A DNA stretch of 64,000 bases from Gelidibacter algens. Its GTDB lineage: Bacteria; Bacteroidota; Bacteroidia; Flavobacteriales; Flavobacteriaceae. Position 1 is the first letter of the stretch. Every line of letters begins with the position of its first letter. The DNA lies in NCBI RefSeq assembly GCF_001678675.1, contig NZ_LZRN01000003.1, positions 1 through 64,000 of the forward strand, in the 5' to 3' direction. This document shows, piece after piece, positions 55,251-64,000 of the stretch. The translations under genes were made by a program, and so were the position numbers. Under the pieces are notes generated by a model, which saw only the letters and a program-made list of their open reading frames with translations, ran no database searches and was not told where the DNA came from.

Positions 55251-58200
55251 ATGAAGGAGATTTTCTTATTTGAACTGAAATACCGTTTAAGACGCCCAGT
55301 AACCTACATCTATATTTTCTTGATGTTTATCATTCCCCTTTTATTGAGTGTTTTTGCAGATTCAGCAACGGCGCAATATACCAATAGTCCAAACGCCATT
55401 GTTGGTATTTTGGGTGGGATGAGTGTTATAAGTTTGTTTTTTTATGCCGCTATTATGGGCGTTGCAGTCTATAGGGATGAGGAGCATAAAACAGCACAGA
55501 CCTATTTTACGTTTCCTATTACTGAAAAAAATTACATTCTAGGTCGGTTTTTTGGCAGTTTCACCATTGTTACCGTGATGAATATTGCAGCGGTTATTGG
55601 TGCTATGATCGGTTTTGGTATTGGCGCTTTCCTGGACAGGCCTGATTACGGAACATATACCTCCTTTAATTTCACGTCCTATGCCTTACCATTTATCTAT
55701 TTATTGACATTCAATTCGTTTTTTATTGGCAGCTTGTTCTTTTGTGTGATGACTTTTTTCAAACGCATGTCCATCTTGTATTTGGGCGGTATCGTCATTC
55801 TTATTTTAACCAGCGTTTCTGGGCAATTGTTAGCTAATTTAGATACCGAGTGGTTGAGTGTTTATGTGGATCCATTCGGTGAAACAGCCCATAGTTTTAT
55901 AACAAAGTATTGGACCGTTAACGAATTAAATACTACCCAATTAGCGCTTTCTGGAAAATTCGCGCTCAACCGCTTATTGTGGCTTGGTGTTTCCTTTCTC
56001 ATTTTCTTTTTTACGTTATTTAAATTCTCTTATAAGGGCTTTTTAATGTCCTCAAAAAAGAAATCGGCCAAAGAATCAAAAGAGGCGTATGTGCCCGCTG
56101 CATTTGTTCCGAAAGTTGTACAGCAGTTCAACTCAAAAGCACGTAGAGAAAACCTGTTATCGTTAAGTAAAATTGAATTTCTGTCTATTGTAAAGGAAAA
56201 TGCTTTTGCGATTTTGATCGTTCTTGGAATCATGGTGGCAGCGTTTGCAACCTACCAATCCAATCAAACTTTTGGCACACCATCACTACCGTTAACACGC
56301 TATATGGTGACCCAAATTTCAGGTGGCATCTCCTTATTCTCTATCATCATTTTGGTCATTTATGCAGGGGAAGCTGTGCACAGAACCAGACAAAATAAAA
56401 CTTTCGAGTTTTATGATGCTTTGCCTGTTAGCAATAGCACCTTGTACCTTTCAAAAATAATTGCTTTAATTGGCGTTGCGGTGGTGTTGACCTTGCTCAA
56501 TGTTGTGGTCGGTATCTTGTATCAAACCTTTAATGGCTATTTCAACTATGAACTGGGTATGTACCTGACCTATAATTTCACGACGATCTTCCCTAGCTTT
56601 CTGATGACTGTGCTGTTGGCATTTTTTATTCATGTGTTGGTCAATAATAAATTCTTAGGTCATTTTATGGTCATTCTCCTTTATGTGGGCTTGCCTATTC
56701 TTTCAGTGTTAGTTCTAAAAACATCCAATCCATTGATTATTCTTGGTGGCACTCCTGGATCATTTTTAAGTGATTTGAATGGCTTTGGACATTATCTATA
56801 CGGTCAATTTTGGTTGAATCTGTATTGGATTTTACTCACCTGTATTCTGGCAACCATCGGGATCGTGTTTTGGAACCGTGGTTTCATTGCTTCGGGGAAG
56901 GAACGCTTGACCATTGCAAAACAACGTTTTAGTGGAAAAACGCTAGGCATGATGCTGTTTTTTATAGTGGCATTTGTCTCTGTGGGCGCCTATAGTTACT
57001 ACAATTTAAAAGTTTTGAATCAGTTGGAAAACAGTAATTACAGTGAAAAACTCAATGCTGATGCTGAAAAAAAATACAGTAAATATATTGATAAGCCACA
57101 TGTGCAAGTCATTGATCTAAAAGCATTTGTTGATATTTTTCCTGAAGATAGGCGTGTTGCTGCAAAAGGCGAATTTAAGGTGGTCAATAACTTTGAGGTG
57201 CCCATTGATACGCTTTTATTGAACGTAGGCTTTCCGATAGCCGATACCGAAATCACCAAAGTCATCTATAACGGAACGGAATTAAAACCTTTTTTAGCAG
57301 ATGATGCTTATCGGATGTTCATCTACCAATTGCCAACAAGTCTACAGCCAGAAGAAACCGCGTCTTTAGTGATTGAAACAAAGGCCACGACGCATGGCTT
57401 CTCTTCAGATACTGAAACCGCCATATTGACCAACGGTACCTTTTTCAGAGACGCTATTTTTCCGTCTTTCCATTATGAACGGGTTTTGTTTGATAACGGG
57501 GTGCGTAAAAAATATGGGTTAGAGGAGCTTGATTATTTGTTCCCACCAAGAACAGATAGTACCGCTTTAAAGAAAAATCTATTTAATGAGGATGGCGACT
57601 ATCTACATTTTGAAGCCACGGTAAGTACATCCAAAGGACAAACAGCAATAGCCCCAGGAACATTAATTAAGAAGTGGGAAGAAAATGATAGAAGTTATTT
57701 CCAGTATAAGCTGGAAGAAAAAACCGATTATTTTTTCAGTTTTGTTTCTGCAGACTACGCTATTAAAAAAGACTCTTGGACAGCACCAAGTGGAAAAAAG
57801 GTGGCCATTGAAATTTACCATTCACCAAAGCATGACAGGAACCTCGACTATTTTATAAAAGGGATCAAAATTGCTTTAGACTATAATTCAAAAAACTTTT
57901 TAGAGTATCCTCATGCCGTAATTCGCGTTATAGAATTTCCGGCGTATGCTAATTTTGCGCAGTCTTTCGCGACGACCATTCCCTATTCTGAGGATTTTGG
58001 ATTTGTGGCTGATTTTTCAAAAGCAGACAGTTATAATTATGCCTTTAGGATTACGTCTCACGAGGTCGCGCACCAATGGTGGGGCCATATTGTGACCCCA
58101 AGTAAAACGTCTGGTGCTAATATCATTTCAGAAACTTTGGCAGAATATGCGTCGTTAATGACGATGAAACAAGAATATGGCGAAAACGGAATCAAGTCGT

Positions 58201-58856
58201 TCTTAAAAAGTTCGTTAGACACCTATTTGAGCGGACGTAAATTTAGTTTCAAACCAGAACGTTCCTTGATGGATGTTGAGACGGGGCAATATATTTGGTA
58301 TGAAAAAGGCTCTATGATCATGTACGATTTGCAAGATGCCATGGGCGAAGATGTTGTGAACAGAGGCTTAAAAAACTTTTTGGAAGAATTCAAATATAAT
58401 AGGAAAGGCTTTTATCCAACTTCTGAAGATTTGTATAATGCCATATATGCCGTGACGCCAGATTCATTGAAATATAAGGTTGATGATGGATTTAAAAAGA
58501 TCGTGTTGTATGAAAATAGAGTGATGGATGCCAAAACCAAAGCTTTGGACAATGGCACTTGGGAAACCACTTTTACAGTAAATTCCAAGAAAATTTATTA
58601 TGATAATAAAGGGAAAGAGGATACCGTAGATGACAAGGAAAATTTGGTTGATGTTGGCTTGTTTGGAGAAGACGTTGTAAATGATGACGGTGTAACGATC
58701 AAGAATCCGTTGTACTTTAAACTCAAGTGGCTAAAATCTGGGGATAATACCTTTACGATCATTACGGATAAAAAACCTTTGAAAGCCGGGATTGACCCTT
58801 ACAACAAGTTGATTGACCGTAACTCTGATGACAATTTAAAGTCGGTAGAAGAGTAA
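55251..58856 (+). CDS. ABC-2 permease / M1 aminopeptidase fusion
   Basis: A 1201-residue fusion. Residues 1-560 hold two ABC-2-like sets of about six membrane helices each; after a linker, residues about 620-1201 form an M1 peptidase with HEVAHQWWGH at 937-946 and Glu in ETLAEYASLM as third ligand. The usual exopeptidase GxMEN motif is not obvious (VIRVIEFPAYANFAQSF stands in its place). The fused peptidase would lie on the periplasmic side, beside the channel. The substrate is unknown; with the ATPase it makes a complete unit. A terminator follows. Confidence 0.92.
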   Translation: MKEIFLFELKYRLRRPVTYIYIFLMFIIPLLLSVFADSATAQYTNSPNAIVGILGGMSVISLFFYAAIMGVAVYRDEEHKTAQTYFTFPITEKNYILGRFFGSFTIVTVMNIAAVIGAMIGFGIGAFLDRPDYGTYTSFNFTSYALPFIYLLTFNSFFIGSLFFCVMTFFKRMSILYLGGIVILILTSVSGQLLANLDTEWLSVYVDPFGETAHSFITKYWTVNELNTTQLALSGKFALNRLLWLGVSFLIFFFTLFKFSYKGFLMSSKKKSAKESKEAYVPAAFVPKVVQQFNSKARRENLLSLSKIEFLSIVKENAFAILIVLGIMVAAFATYQSNQTFGTPSLPLTRYMVTQISGGISLFSIIILVIYAGEAVHRTRQNKTFEFYDALPVSNSTLYLSKIIALIGVAVVLTLLNVVVGILYQTFNGYFNYELGMYLTYNFTTIFPSFLMTVLLAFFIHVLVNNKFLGHFMVILLYVGLPILSVLVLKTSNPLIILGGTPGSFLSDLNGFGHYLYGQFWLNLYWILLTCILATIGIVFWNRGFIASGKERLTIAKQRFSGKTLGMMLFFIVAFVSVGAYSYYNLKVLNQLENSNYSEKLNADAEKKYSKYIDKPHVQVIDLKAFVDIFPEDRRVAAKGEFKVVNNFEVPIDTLLLNVGFPIADTEITKVIYNGTELKPFLADDAYRMFIYQLPTSLQPEETASLVIETKATTHGFSSDTETAILTNGTFFRDAIFPSFHYERVLFDNGVRKKYGLEELDYLFPPRTDSTALKKNLFNEDGDYLHFEATVSTSKGQTAIAPGTLIKKWEENDRSYFQYKLEEKTDYFFSFVSADYAIKKDSWTAPSGKKVAIEIYHSPKHDRNLDYFIKGIKIALDYNSKNFLEYPHAVIRVIEFPAYANFAQSFATTIPYSEDFGFVADFSKADSYNYAFRITSHEVAHQWWGHIVTPSKTSGANIISETLAEYASLMTMKQEYGENGIKSFLKSSLDTYLSGRKFSFKPERSLMDVETGQYIWYEKGSMIMYDLQDAMGEDVVNRGLKNFLEEFKYNRKGFYPTSEDLYNAIYAVTPDSLKYKVDDGFKKIVLYENRVMDAKTKALDNGTWETTFTVNSKKIYYDNKGKEDTVDDKENLVDVGLFGEDVVNDDGVTIKNPLYFKLKWLKSGDNTFTIITDKKPLKAGIDPYNKLIDRNSDDNLKSVEE

Positions 58857-58882
58857 ATTAGGAAGCAAAGACATGGGATTGG

Positions 58883-58909
58883 AAAAGCGAGGTAAATCCT
58901 CGCTTTTTT
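58883..58909 (+). terminator. terminator after the ABC operon
   Basis: AAAAGCGAGG, loop TAAAT, CCTCGCTTTT with a T-run, 27 bases past the stop codon. Confidence 0.88.
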
Positions 58910-59005
58910 ATGTAACGTCTCGAGATTTTAGATACAACCAATGTTCAGGAACTAATGTAATCATCTTATAGATATTGAAGTCAGTTGATCCTAATCCAGA
59001 AGCTA

Positions 59006-59464
59006 TTAATTGAAACCTTCCATAGCCGCAACAGTGGTTCCCCAAACGATGGCGCATGAAATGAAAATTCCTATAGTGTTTGCCAAAAAAGACTGTTTCT
59101 TTTCGAGCCCAAAAAGATAGCCTGCAATCGTACCTGCATAAACCCCTGTTCCAGGAAGCGGAATCAACACAAAAATCATGAGGCCCCAAAAACCGTATTT
59201 CTTGACATTTTTTCCAGCCCCCGCTTTAGCGCGCCGCGCTATGAAAATTGCCGACTTTTTATAATAATACCACTTAAAAAAATAACGATTGATAACCTTG
59301 AGAAAGAACATCATGATAGGAAAAACGAGCACGTTTGCCAAAAAGCAAAAAAGGAAAGCCCAATACTTATTTACCCCATTCAATAGGGCATAGGGGATAC
59401 CAAGTTTCGCTTCTCCAAATGGAGACATGCTCCAAAGCACCGCAACAACTATATCAAGAACCAT
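59006..59464 (-). CDS. small multidrug export family membrane protein
   Basis: A 152-residue protein of the PF06695 (COG2426) group: EAKLGIPYALLNGVN near the N-terminus and the loop PLPGTGVYAGTIAGYLFGL (about 102-120). Four to five membrane segments. Despite the family name, transport activity is not established. Another start 42 codons in would lose the conserved first segment, so 59464 is kept. Confidence 0.85.
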   Translation of the reverse strand: MVLDIVVAVLWSMSPFGEAKLGIPYALLNGVNKYWAFLFCFLANVLVFPIMMFFLKVINRYFFKWYYYKKSAIFIARRAKAGAGKNVKKYGFWGLMIFVLIPLPGTGVYAGTIAGYLFGLEKKQSFLANTIGIFISCAIVWGTTVAAMEGFN

Positions 59465-59807
59465 CTCTTTTTCATTTGATTCTGCAAAAATAGCCTATTT
59501 ACAGAGTGCTACAGCGGGTCCATATATTAAAGTTTAGCTAAAAGAAGCACATATATCAGCATCGAATCAACCACGTCAAATTAGTGGACTTTCGCATTTT
59601 CAGATATCTTAAAATCATCCGTTTTTTATTGGGTTATATTGGTATGAATGCATTGGTGAACTGAGAATCGATTTTCCGTGAGGATTAAATCGTAGTAAAT
59701 AAAAAATCCCAGGTCAAGAAATGACTTGGGATTTTAAAGCTTAGGTAGTTAGTGAGCTACTTTGGTCTTTAACTCTATTTTTTTAGAGCTACTGATTTAT
59801 AAGCACT
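59465..59807. other. intergenic region with a terminator
   Basis: No gene. The hairpin at 59701-59735 is the only structure found. Confidence 0.6.
59701..59735 (-). terminator. terminator of the CocE-type hydrolase gene
   Basis: AAAATCCCAGGTCA / TGACTTGGGATTTT forms a 14-base-pair stem with one G-T pair. The T-run is on the minus strand, 73 bases after the hydrolase stop. Confidence 0.75.
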
Positions 59808-61694
59808 CTATTTGGAAACTATAGGGAGCTTTATTTGTGATGGGTATTTTGCAGAGTGATGCACCTTGTTATGAGCGATGACGCCTTCTTTTTCATCGTA
59901 GTTATTGCCTCCAGTATTCAAATTACGGGCAAAACGAGGGAAATTACTGCTTGATATTTCAATACGGATGCGATGTCCTTTCTTAAAGAAATTACTGGTA
60001 GACATCGGCGTCAAATCTACTTTGTAGACCTTATCTTTCTCCATAAACATTTCTTTGTCATACCCTTCGCGATATCTGACACGTTGGATGGTTTCATCCA
60101 AATTGTAGGCGGTGCCATCAGGATAGACATCGATAAGTTTAATGGTAAAGTCAGTGTCTTTGGCGTCTGAGGACACATATAACGTAGATTCTATAAAACC
60201 GGAAATTTCTACGCCTTCTTCTAAAACATCAGTGGTATACACCAAAATATCATTTCTGGTTTCCATTTGTTGTTGATCAAAAGCACCTCCTTTAATAGCA
60301 TTTCCTGTGCAACATACATTACCGCCATAAGAAGGTACTGGTCTCATAGGATCGTAAGTAAAGCTGTCTGGACTGTCAGATTTTGCTTTTGATGTGGTCA
60401 GCTTTCCATCACCAAAAAGGCTATTGGCGTTGCCATTACTATTTAAATAAAAAGTTTTTAAAGTGGCATTTTCTGGAGGCCAAGTTTCTGCTGCTTGCCA
60501 TTTGTTGCTTCCCATGGTATAATATTGCACTCGAGGTGTTTTCTCTCTAAAATCATTTTCTTCTCCTTTCAGCCACAAATCAAACCACCCATAAATTTGC
60601 TCATCGTAATTAAGTGTCGCATCGCCAACACTGCGTTCGCCAACAATAGTGTTTTCAGTGGCTCGCGTATAGCTACAATGTAAGGTTGGTGCAATTACCA
60701 AGTATTGATTATCTCTGATAGATGGGTCTTTGGAATTAGTTCTCACATGATTAAATAAAGCGAGGTTTGGAGTGATAGACACATCATACCATGAAGCGAA
60801 CCAAAAACCAGGTACACCAATGTCCATAGTATCATTATAAAGTCCGCCATTATACCAAGCTTTATCATTTGGTTTTCGGACGATCATTTTATCAAAAATC
60901 TCATTTTTTCCATTGATGTTTTTTAAGATATCCTGGATAGGTAAATGGTTAAGCGCTTCAGCCATATCAATTGGCGGATTTTCAGGTGCTAAATCGTAAA
61001 ATCTGGAGATTCTGATCAAATCTTCCTGAGTGGCACCGGCTGGAATGCGTGGTTTAAATTTATCGTGCTCTACACCATACAGCCAAGCGATGAATAGCAT
61101 TTGTTCAGCGCCACCACGATACCAATTGCCTTGCTCGGTAATTTCTCCAACTTGCCCAACGCCTGCACCAAAAGCTTGGGGCACCATGGCCGCATGAGAT
61201 GGATGATCAAGAGCAGCAACAGCCATTTGCCATTCAGCAGTAGAAGAACAGCCCAATGTGCCTATTTTGCCGTTAGACCAGGGTTGGTCCTTCATCCATG
61301 TAAAAGCGTCAAAGCCATCGGTTAATGGGACTCCTAAAATATCCCATTCGCCTTCTGAAAAATAGCGGCCGCGTTCATTTTGAACCACATAGGCATAGCC
61401 CCTTTTAACCGCTTCCAAAGCTCTTTTTGCTGTTCCTGTATTTTCTTCGCCATCTCTCCAAGAATTAAAATTGTAAGGGGTCCGCGAAAAAATAATAGGT
61501 ACTTTTTTATCTGTTTTTGGACGATAGATATCCGTTGCCAAACGAATGCCATCGCGCATGGGCATCATTATTTTTTGATCTACAATGGCAATGTCTTCAA
61601 GTTCTTGAAGGGTATTGTCTTGAGCTTGAAGGCTAAATGTGCTCACAAATAAATAGGCAAGTACAGCCGAGATTAAAATCGTGTGTTTTTTCAT
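59808..61694 (-). CDS. CocE/NonD family hydrolase (S15 type)
   Basis: A 628-residue secreted enzyme of the X-Pro dipeptidyl-peptidase/alpha-amino acid ester hydrolase class. Signal peptide [25 protein letters not shown]. Nucleophile Ser150 in GCSSTAEW; the neighbouring RTPYNFNSW and [10 protein letters not shown] loops shape the active site; the acid and His of the triad lie in the region [14 protein letters not shown] and [11 protein letters not shown] jelly-roll PepX_C domain follows (about 390-628). Probably a peptidase or ester hydrolase; the substrate is unknown. Confidence 0.88.
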   Translation of the reverse strand: MKKHTILISAVLAYLFVSTFSLQAQDNTLQELEDIAIVDQKIMMPMRDGIRLATDIYRPKTDKKVPIIFSRTPYNFNSWRDGEENTGTAKRALEAVKRGYAYVVQNERGRYFSEGEWDILGVPLTDGFDAFTWMKDQPWSNGKIGTLGCSSTAEWQMAVAALDHPSHAAMVPQAFGAGVGQVGEITEQGNWYRGGAEQMLFIAWLYGVEHDKFKPRIPAGATQEDLIRISRFYDLAPENPPIDMAEALNHLPIQDILKNINGKNEIFDKMIVRKPNDKAWYNGGLYNDTMDIGVPGFWFASWYDVSITPNLALFNHVRTNSKDPSIRDNQYLVIAPTLHCSYTRATENTIVGERSVGDATLNYDEQIYGWFDLWLKGEENDFREKTPRVQYYTMGSNKWQAAETWPPENATLKTFYLNSNGNANSLFGDGKLTTSKAKSDSPDSFTYDPMRPVPSYGGNVCCTGNAIKGGAFDQQQMETRNDILVYTTDVLEEGVEISGFIESTLYVSSDAKDTDFTIKLIDVYPDGTAYNLDETIQRVRYREGYDKEMFMEKDKVYKVDLTPMSTSNFFKKGHRIRIEISSSNFPRFARNLNTGGNNYDEKEGVIAHNKVHHSAKYPSQIKLPIVSK

Positions 61695-62112
61695 TTTAGA
61701 GAAGTCTTGGTTTTACTAATTGTTTTGAGTTAGAGGTTATTTTTGGATCTTTTGAGTAGAATTTTATTAGTGGTTTGTTGGTTGGTTATGGGTGACGTTT
61801 ATATTCATGAGTCCCTTATGGTCTCAGCTCTTGCCAATAAAAGTACAAAACTTCTTTGGAAAATCACAGCCGATTTACCAGAGAGGCAGAGGCCCTGCCT
61901 GACGTTTGTCCTAAGCAAGGTTGTGCCTTCACTATAAAACTCAAATTGATACATAACATGTTATTTTAAGGACATGTAACCAAAAACCACTAACAATCAG
62001 TTTGTTAATCTAAAGTCTGACACAAAGGTCTTGCTTAAGTATTCACTTTGATGCAAGTTTTAGGGGTATTTTTTTTGAGATCTTATAAAGCACTTCTTGA
62101 TGCTAATATGAT
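61695..62112. other. intergenic region, nothing recognised
   Basis: One 64-codon frame (61743-61937) begins with TTG and resembles no protein I know; it is not called. No hairpin or tRNA seen. Confidence 0.5.
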
Positions 62113-62337
62113 TCATTCTATAATTTCATAGTCAAGATCTAATTTTCTAAAAGCTCGTAAAGCCGAACCAGAGTTTTTATCCTTCATTTCAATAACTACA
62201 GCATCGCCTTCTAAGAGTATATCTGTAAGTTCATTGGATAAGGCTTCATCACTACTGGATGAAAACTCTGCAATACATTTGGATATCGCTCTTCTATCGG
62301 GTCTTTGGGCATCACAAGACAATAAGTTTATTTTCAT
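62113..62337 (-). CDS. conserved small protein, unknown function
   Basis: A 74-residue protein starting MKINLLSCDAQRPDRRAISK and ending RKLDLDYEIIE. Predicted beta-alpha pattern with a gap-like GSALRAFRKLDLDYEII end. I do not recognise the family. The frame is open 25 codons upstream, but that extension is an isoleucine run encoded by an ATT repeat, so 62337 is the likely start. Confidence 0.65.
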   Translation of the reverse strand: MKINLLSCDAQRPDRRAISKCIAEFSSSSDEALSNELTDILLEGDAVVIEMKDKNSGSALRAFRKLDLDYEIIE

Positions 62338-62358
62338 AATAATAATAATAATAATAAA
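62338..62358 (-). repeat. ATT trinucleotide repeat directly before the start codon
   Basis: Six to seven tandem ATT units (minus strand) touch the ATG of the 74-residue gene. Slippage would change leader length or, if translation starts upstream, the number of isoleucines. Confidence 0.8.
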
Positions 62359-62775
62359 TAGATTGATGTAAGGTACAGGAGGTGAGATCCATCTGAACGA
62401 TGCTAACACCATTATTCATTTCTTGGTTGTAGTTTTACTAACTGCAAACATTCATTTTAAAGGTACTCCAAAAATTCAATTCGCTAATTTTAAAAAGCGA
62501 TAAGGTTACTCTTGCAGTCATTGCACCTGATTATTTTGGAGGTCGCCAATAAAACTGGTGGTGTCCACTGTTAAACGAAGTTAGTTGATTTTTGCCGAAA
62601 AGCCCATATCTAGTTATGGTCATTTTTAAAACAACACAAACATACACGTGGTTTTTTGGAAGCGAAATGAATTGAAAAATTTTTCAGTTTTTTGTCTAAC
62701 AAATATTTAAATAATATAAACAAATAAAGGTAAATAGTTAGATTAAATGATTCTATCACCTTATTTTTGTCTGCT
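62359..62775. other. intergenic region, no gene recognised
   Basis: Besides the ATT repeat on its left and the TATTTTTG element at 62762-62769 on its right, no structure is evident. Confidence 0.5.
62762..62769 (+). promoter_or_regulatory. promoter -7 element of the prenyltransferase gene
   Basis: TATTTTTG matches TAnnTTTG and ends 6 bases before the ATG at 62776, so a leaderless mRNA is possible. No clear -33 TTG is seen. Confidence 0.4.
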
Positions 62776-63627
62776 ATGAAACTGACCCTAAGAGAGATTT
62801 TCTTTTTATCAAGACCGAGATTCTGGATGTATGTCCTCGGAACTTTTCTTGTGGGTGTCATCGCATCTGGGAATCTGTTTTTATATGATGCTTCCACAAC
62901 GCTTCTTTTAATCGCATTTGGAATATTTTTTTCTTTGCCAGCTAATGTGTTTATCTACGGTGTCAATGATATTTATGACTATCAAACCGATATCCATAAT
63001 GATAAAAAGACAAAATATGAATCGGTGTTGAAACTCGAAAAACATAGGAGCCTCTGGACGATCATTGTACTGCTCTTACTTCCTTTTGCGCCTTTACTTT
63101 TGAGTGTTAATGTGCCCACAAAGCTCGCCTTAGTAGTGTTTCTTTTTACAGGACTTTTTTATTCAGCGACGCCTATAAGAGCAAAAAGTAAACCCCCTTT
63201 AGACGTTCTTTTTTCTGCAATTATATATGTTTCTCCGGCACTCGTTGGATTTTTTATCACAGGAAATACGCATATTCAATGGCTGGCAGTGCTTGGAGGT
63301 CTTATTTGGGCCTTTGGGATGCAAACCTATTCTGCGGTACCAGATATTGAGGCTGATAAAAAAGCAGGCGTGAATACCTTGGCCATTATGCTTGGTGAGA
63401 AAAAGGCCTTATGGTTTTGCTTACTGGCCTATTTGATCTCTGCGTCTATCGGATTTTACTATGTAGGGTTTATTGCGATCCTCTTCGGAATTGTTTATAT
63501 AGTGATCGTACTACTGAGTATCTATAACAGCTCAAAACTATTTAAATACTATACCTATTTCCCCCTTATCAATGTGATCACGGGAGCAGTCCTGTTTTTC
63601 TATCTGTTTTTTAAAGAAATTCTTTAG
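62776..63627 (+). CDS. UbiA-family prenyltransferase
   Basis: A 283-residue membrane protein with eight to nine helices. First Asp-rich motif NDIYDYQTD (64-72), second DIEADKKAGVNTLA (about 190-203), both binding Mg-diphosphate. The family includes UbiA, MenA and lycopene elongases. It converges with crtI, 7 bases apart, so attachment of a prenyl group in carotenoid metabolism is plausible but not shown. A TTG three codons upstream is in frame; the ATG is preferred. Confidence 0.85.
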   Translation: MKLTLREIFFLSRPRFWMYVLGTFLVGVIASGNLFLYDASTTLLLIAFGIFFSLPANVFIYGVNDIYDYQTDIHNDKKTKYESVLKLEKHRSLWTIIVLLLLPFAPLLLSVNVPTKLALVVFLFTGLFYSATPIRAKSKPPLDVLFSAIIYVSPALVGFFITGNTHIQWLAVLGGLIWAFGMQTYSAVPDIEADKKAGVNTLAIMLGEKKALWFCLLAYLISASIGFYYVGFIAILFGIVYIVIVLLSIYNSSKLFKYYTYFPLINVITGAVLFFYLFFKEIL

Positions 63628-63634
63628 GAAAAAA

Positions 63635-64000
63635 TTACAGCGATTTTAAGGGCTTGGAGGTTTTAATGTTTTGAATACGTTTATAGACCAGTTCAGCCGA
63701 AATCAAACAGATAGGCATTCCAATGCCCGGACTTGTACCAGCACCAACATAATACAGGTTTTTTACCTTCTTACTGTAATTTAAGGGCCGATTCAGGGTT
63801 TGCTTTAAAGTATGCGCCAATCCTAAAGCGGTGCCTTTATAGGCGTTGTAATCTCTTCGGAAATCATCACTCCAGTAAGACCGCTCATAGACAACGTATT
63901 CTTCAATTGCCGGTAGATTTAAGTCGGTTTTCATCATATTTAAAACCTTTTGGCGGTAGCTTGCCATATCCATTTCAGAAAGCGTTAACCCTGGAGGAAT
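63635..64000 (-). CDS. crtI: phytoene desaturase, C-terminal part (partial)
   Basis: The last 121 residues of a CrtI-type carotenoid desaturase, running off the right edge. The typical end is visible: GTALGLAHTLKQTLNRP and VGAGTSPGIGMPICLISAEL, the FAD-binding C-terminal motif. It introduces double bonds into phytoene to give lycopene. Convergent with the prenyltransferase. Confidence 0.92.
   Translation of the reverse strand: MPPGLTLSEMDMASYRQKVLNMMKTDLNLPAIEEYVVYERSYWSDDFRRDYNAYKGTALGLAHTLKQTLNRPLNYSKKVKNLYYVGAGTSPGIGMPICLISAELVYKRIQNIKTSKPLKSL

Noticed and set aside
61743-61937. 64-codon frame beginning with TTG
   Set aside because: No family resemblance, no promoter or start support.

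Overview
The window is chromosomal DNA of a low-GC marine-type Flavobacteriaceae (Bacteroidota). The evidence is: promoters of the Bacteroidota form (TTG or TTTG, then TAnnTTTG); almost no Shine-Dalgarno sequences except a near-perfect one in front of rpsU; the rpsU - xerC - hpf - tRNAs - tuf - tRNA-Trp - secE - nusG - rplKAJL - rpoBC order; a type IX secretion substrate with a type B C-terminal domain; and the ABC-permease/M1-peptidase fusion common in this phylum. Almost all calls rest on reading motifs in the translated sequence; no database search was possible.

Layout. 1-16 kb: core translation and transcription block with five tRNAs, EF-Tu, SecE, NusG, four large-subunit ribosomal proteins and RNA polymerase beta and beta', with RNA hairpins at the rplL/rpoB and rpoB/rpoC junctions. 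16-21 kb: DUF3467 protein, a tandem hairpin array, a small ferredoxin-like protein, RF3 (prfC), idi, a QueD-like protein, mannose-6-phosphate isomerase and a second tRNA-Thr(TGT). 21-34.6 kb: mostly envelope functions: class A PBP, DUF819 membrane protein, lipoproteins, AlkB-like dioxygenase, VanX-like dipeptidase, M1 aminopeptidase, DoxX, and an ECF sigma locus in which both divergent units carry the same GTAACC-N16-CGTC promoter. 34.6-36.3 kb: an intact IS1595-type insertion sequence beside a decayed Fic-family gene.

36-50 kb is the most coherent accessory region. It looks like a peptidoglycan (MurNAc/GlcNAc) salvage locus: DigH/GHL10-type lipoprotein, AmiD-type amidase, DeoR-type regulator, HGSNAT-type acyltransferase, SSS sugar symporter, MurQ etherase, GH3 NagZ-type lipoprotein and DUF1343/NamZ exo-muramidase. 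It is followed by a GTPase that strongly resembles eukaryotic immunity-related (IRG) GTPases and by a GH130 phosphorylase. The symporter and the GH130 gene are each broken by a +1 frameshift exactly at a poly-T run (T6 and T7). Three diverged copies of one interspersed repeat, and a separate inverted-repeat element, punctuate the region.

50-64 kb: a large type IX-secreted repeat protein, an ABC ATPase with an ABC-2 permease/M1 peptidase fusion, a small export-family membrane protein, a CocE-type hydrolase, a 74-residue protein behind an ATT microsatellite, and a UbiA-family prenyltransferase convergent with the 3' end of crtI, suggesting a carotenoid locus running out of the window.
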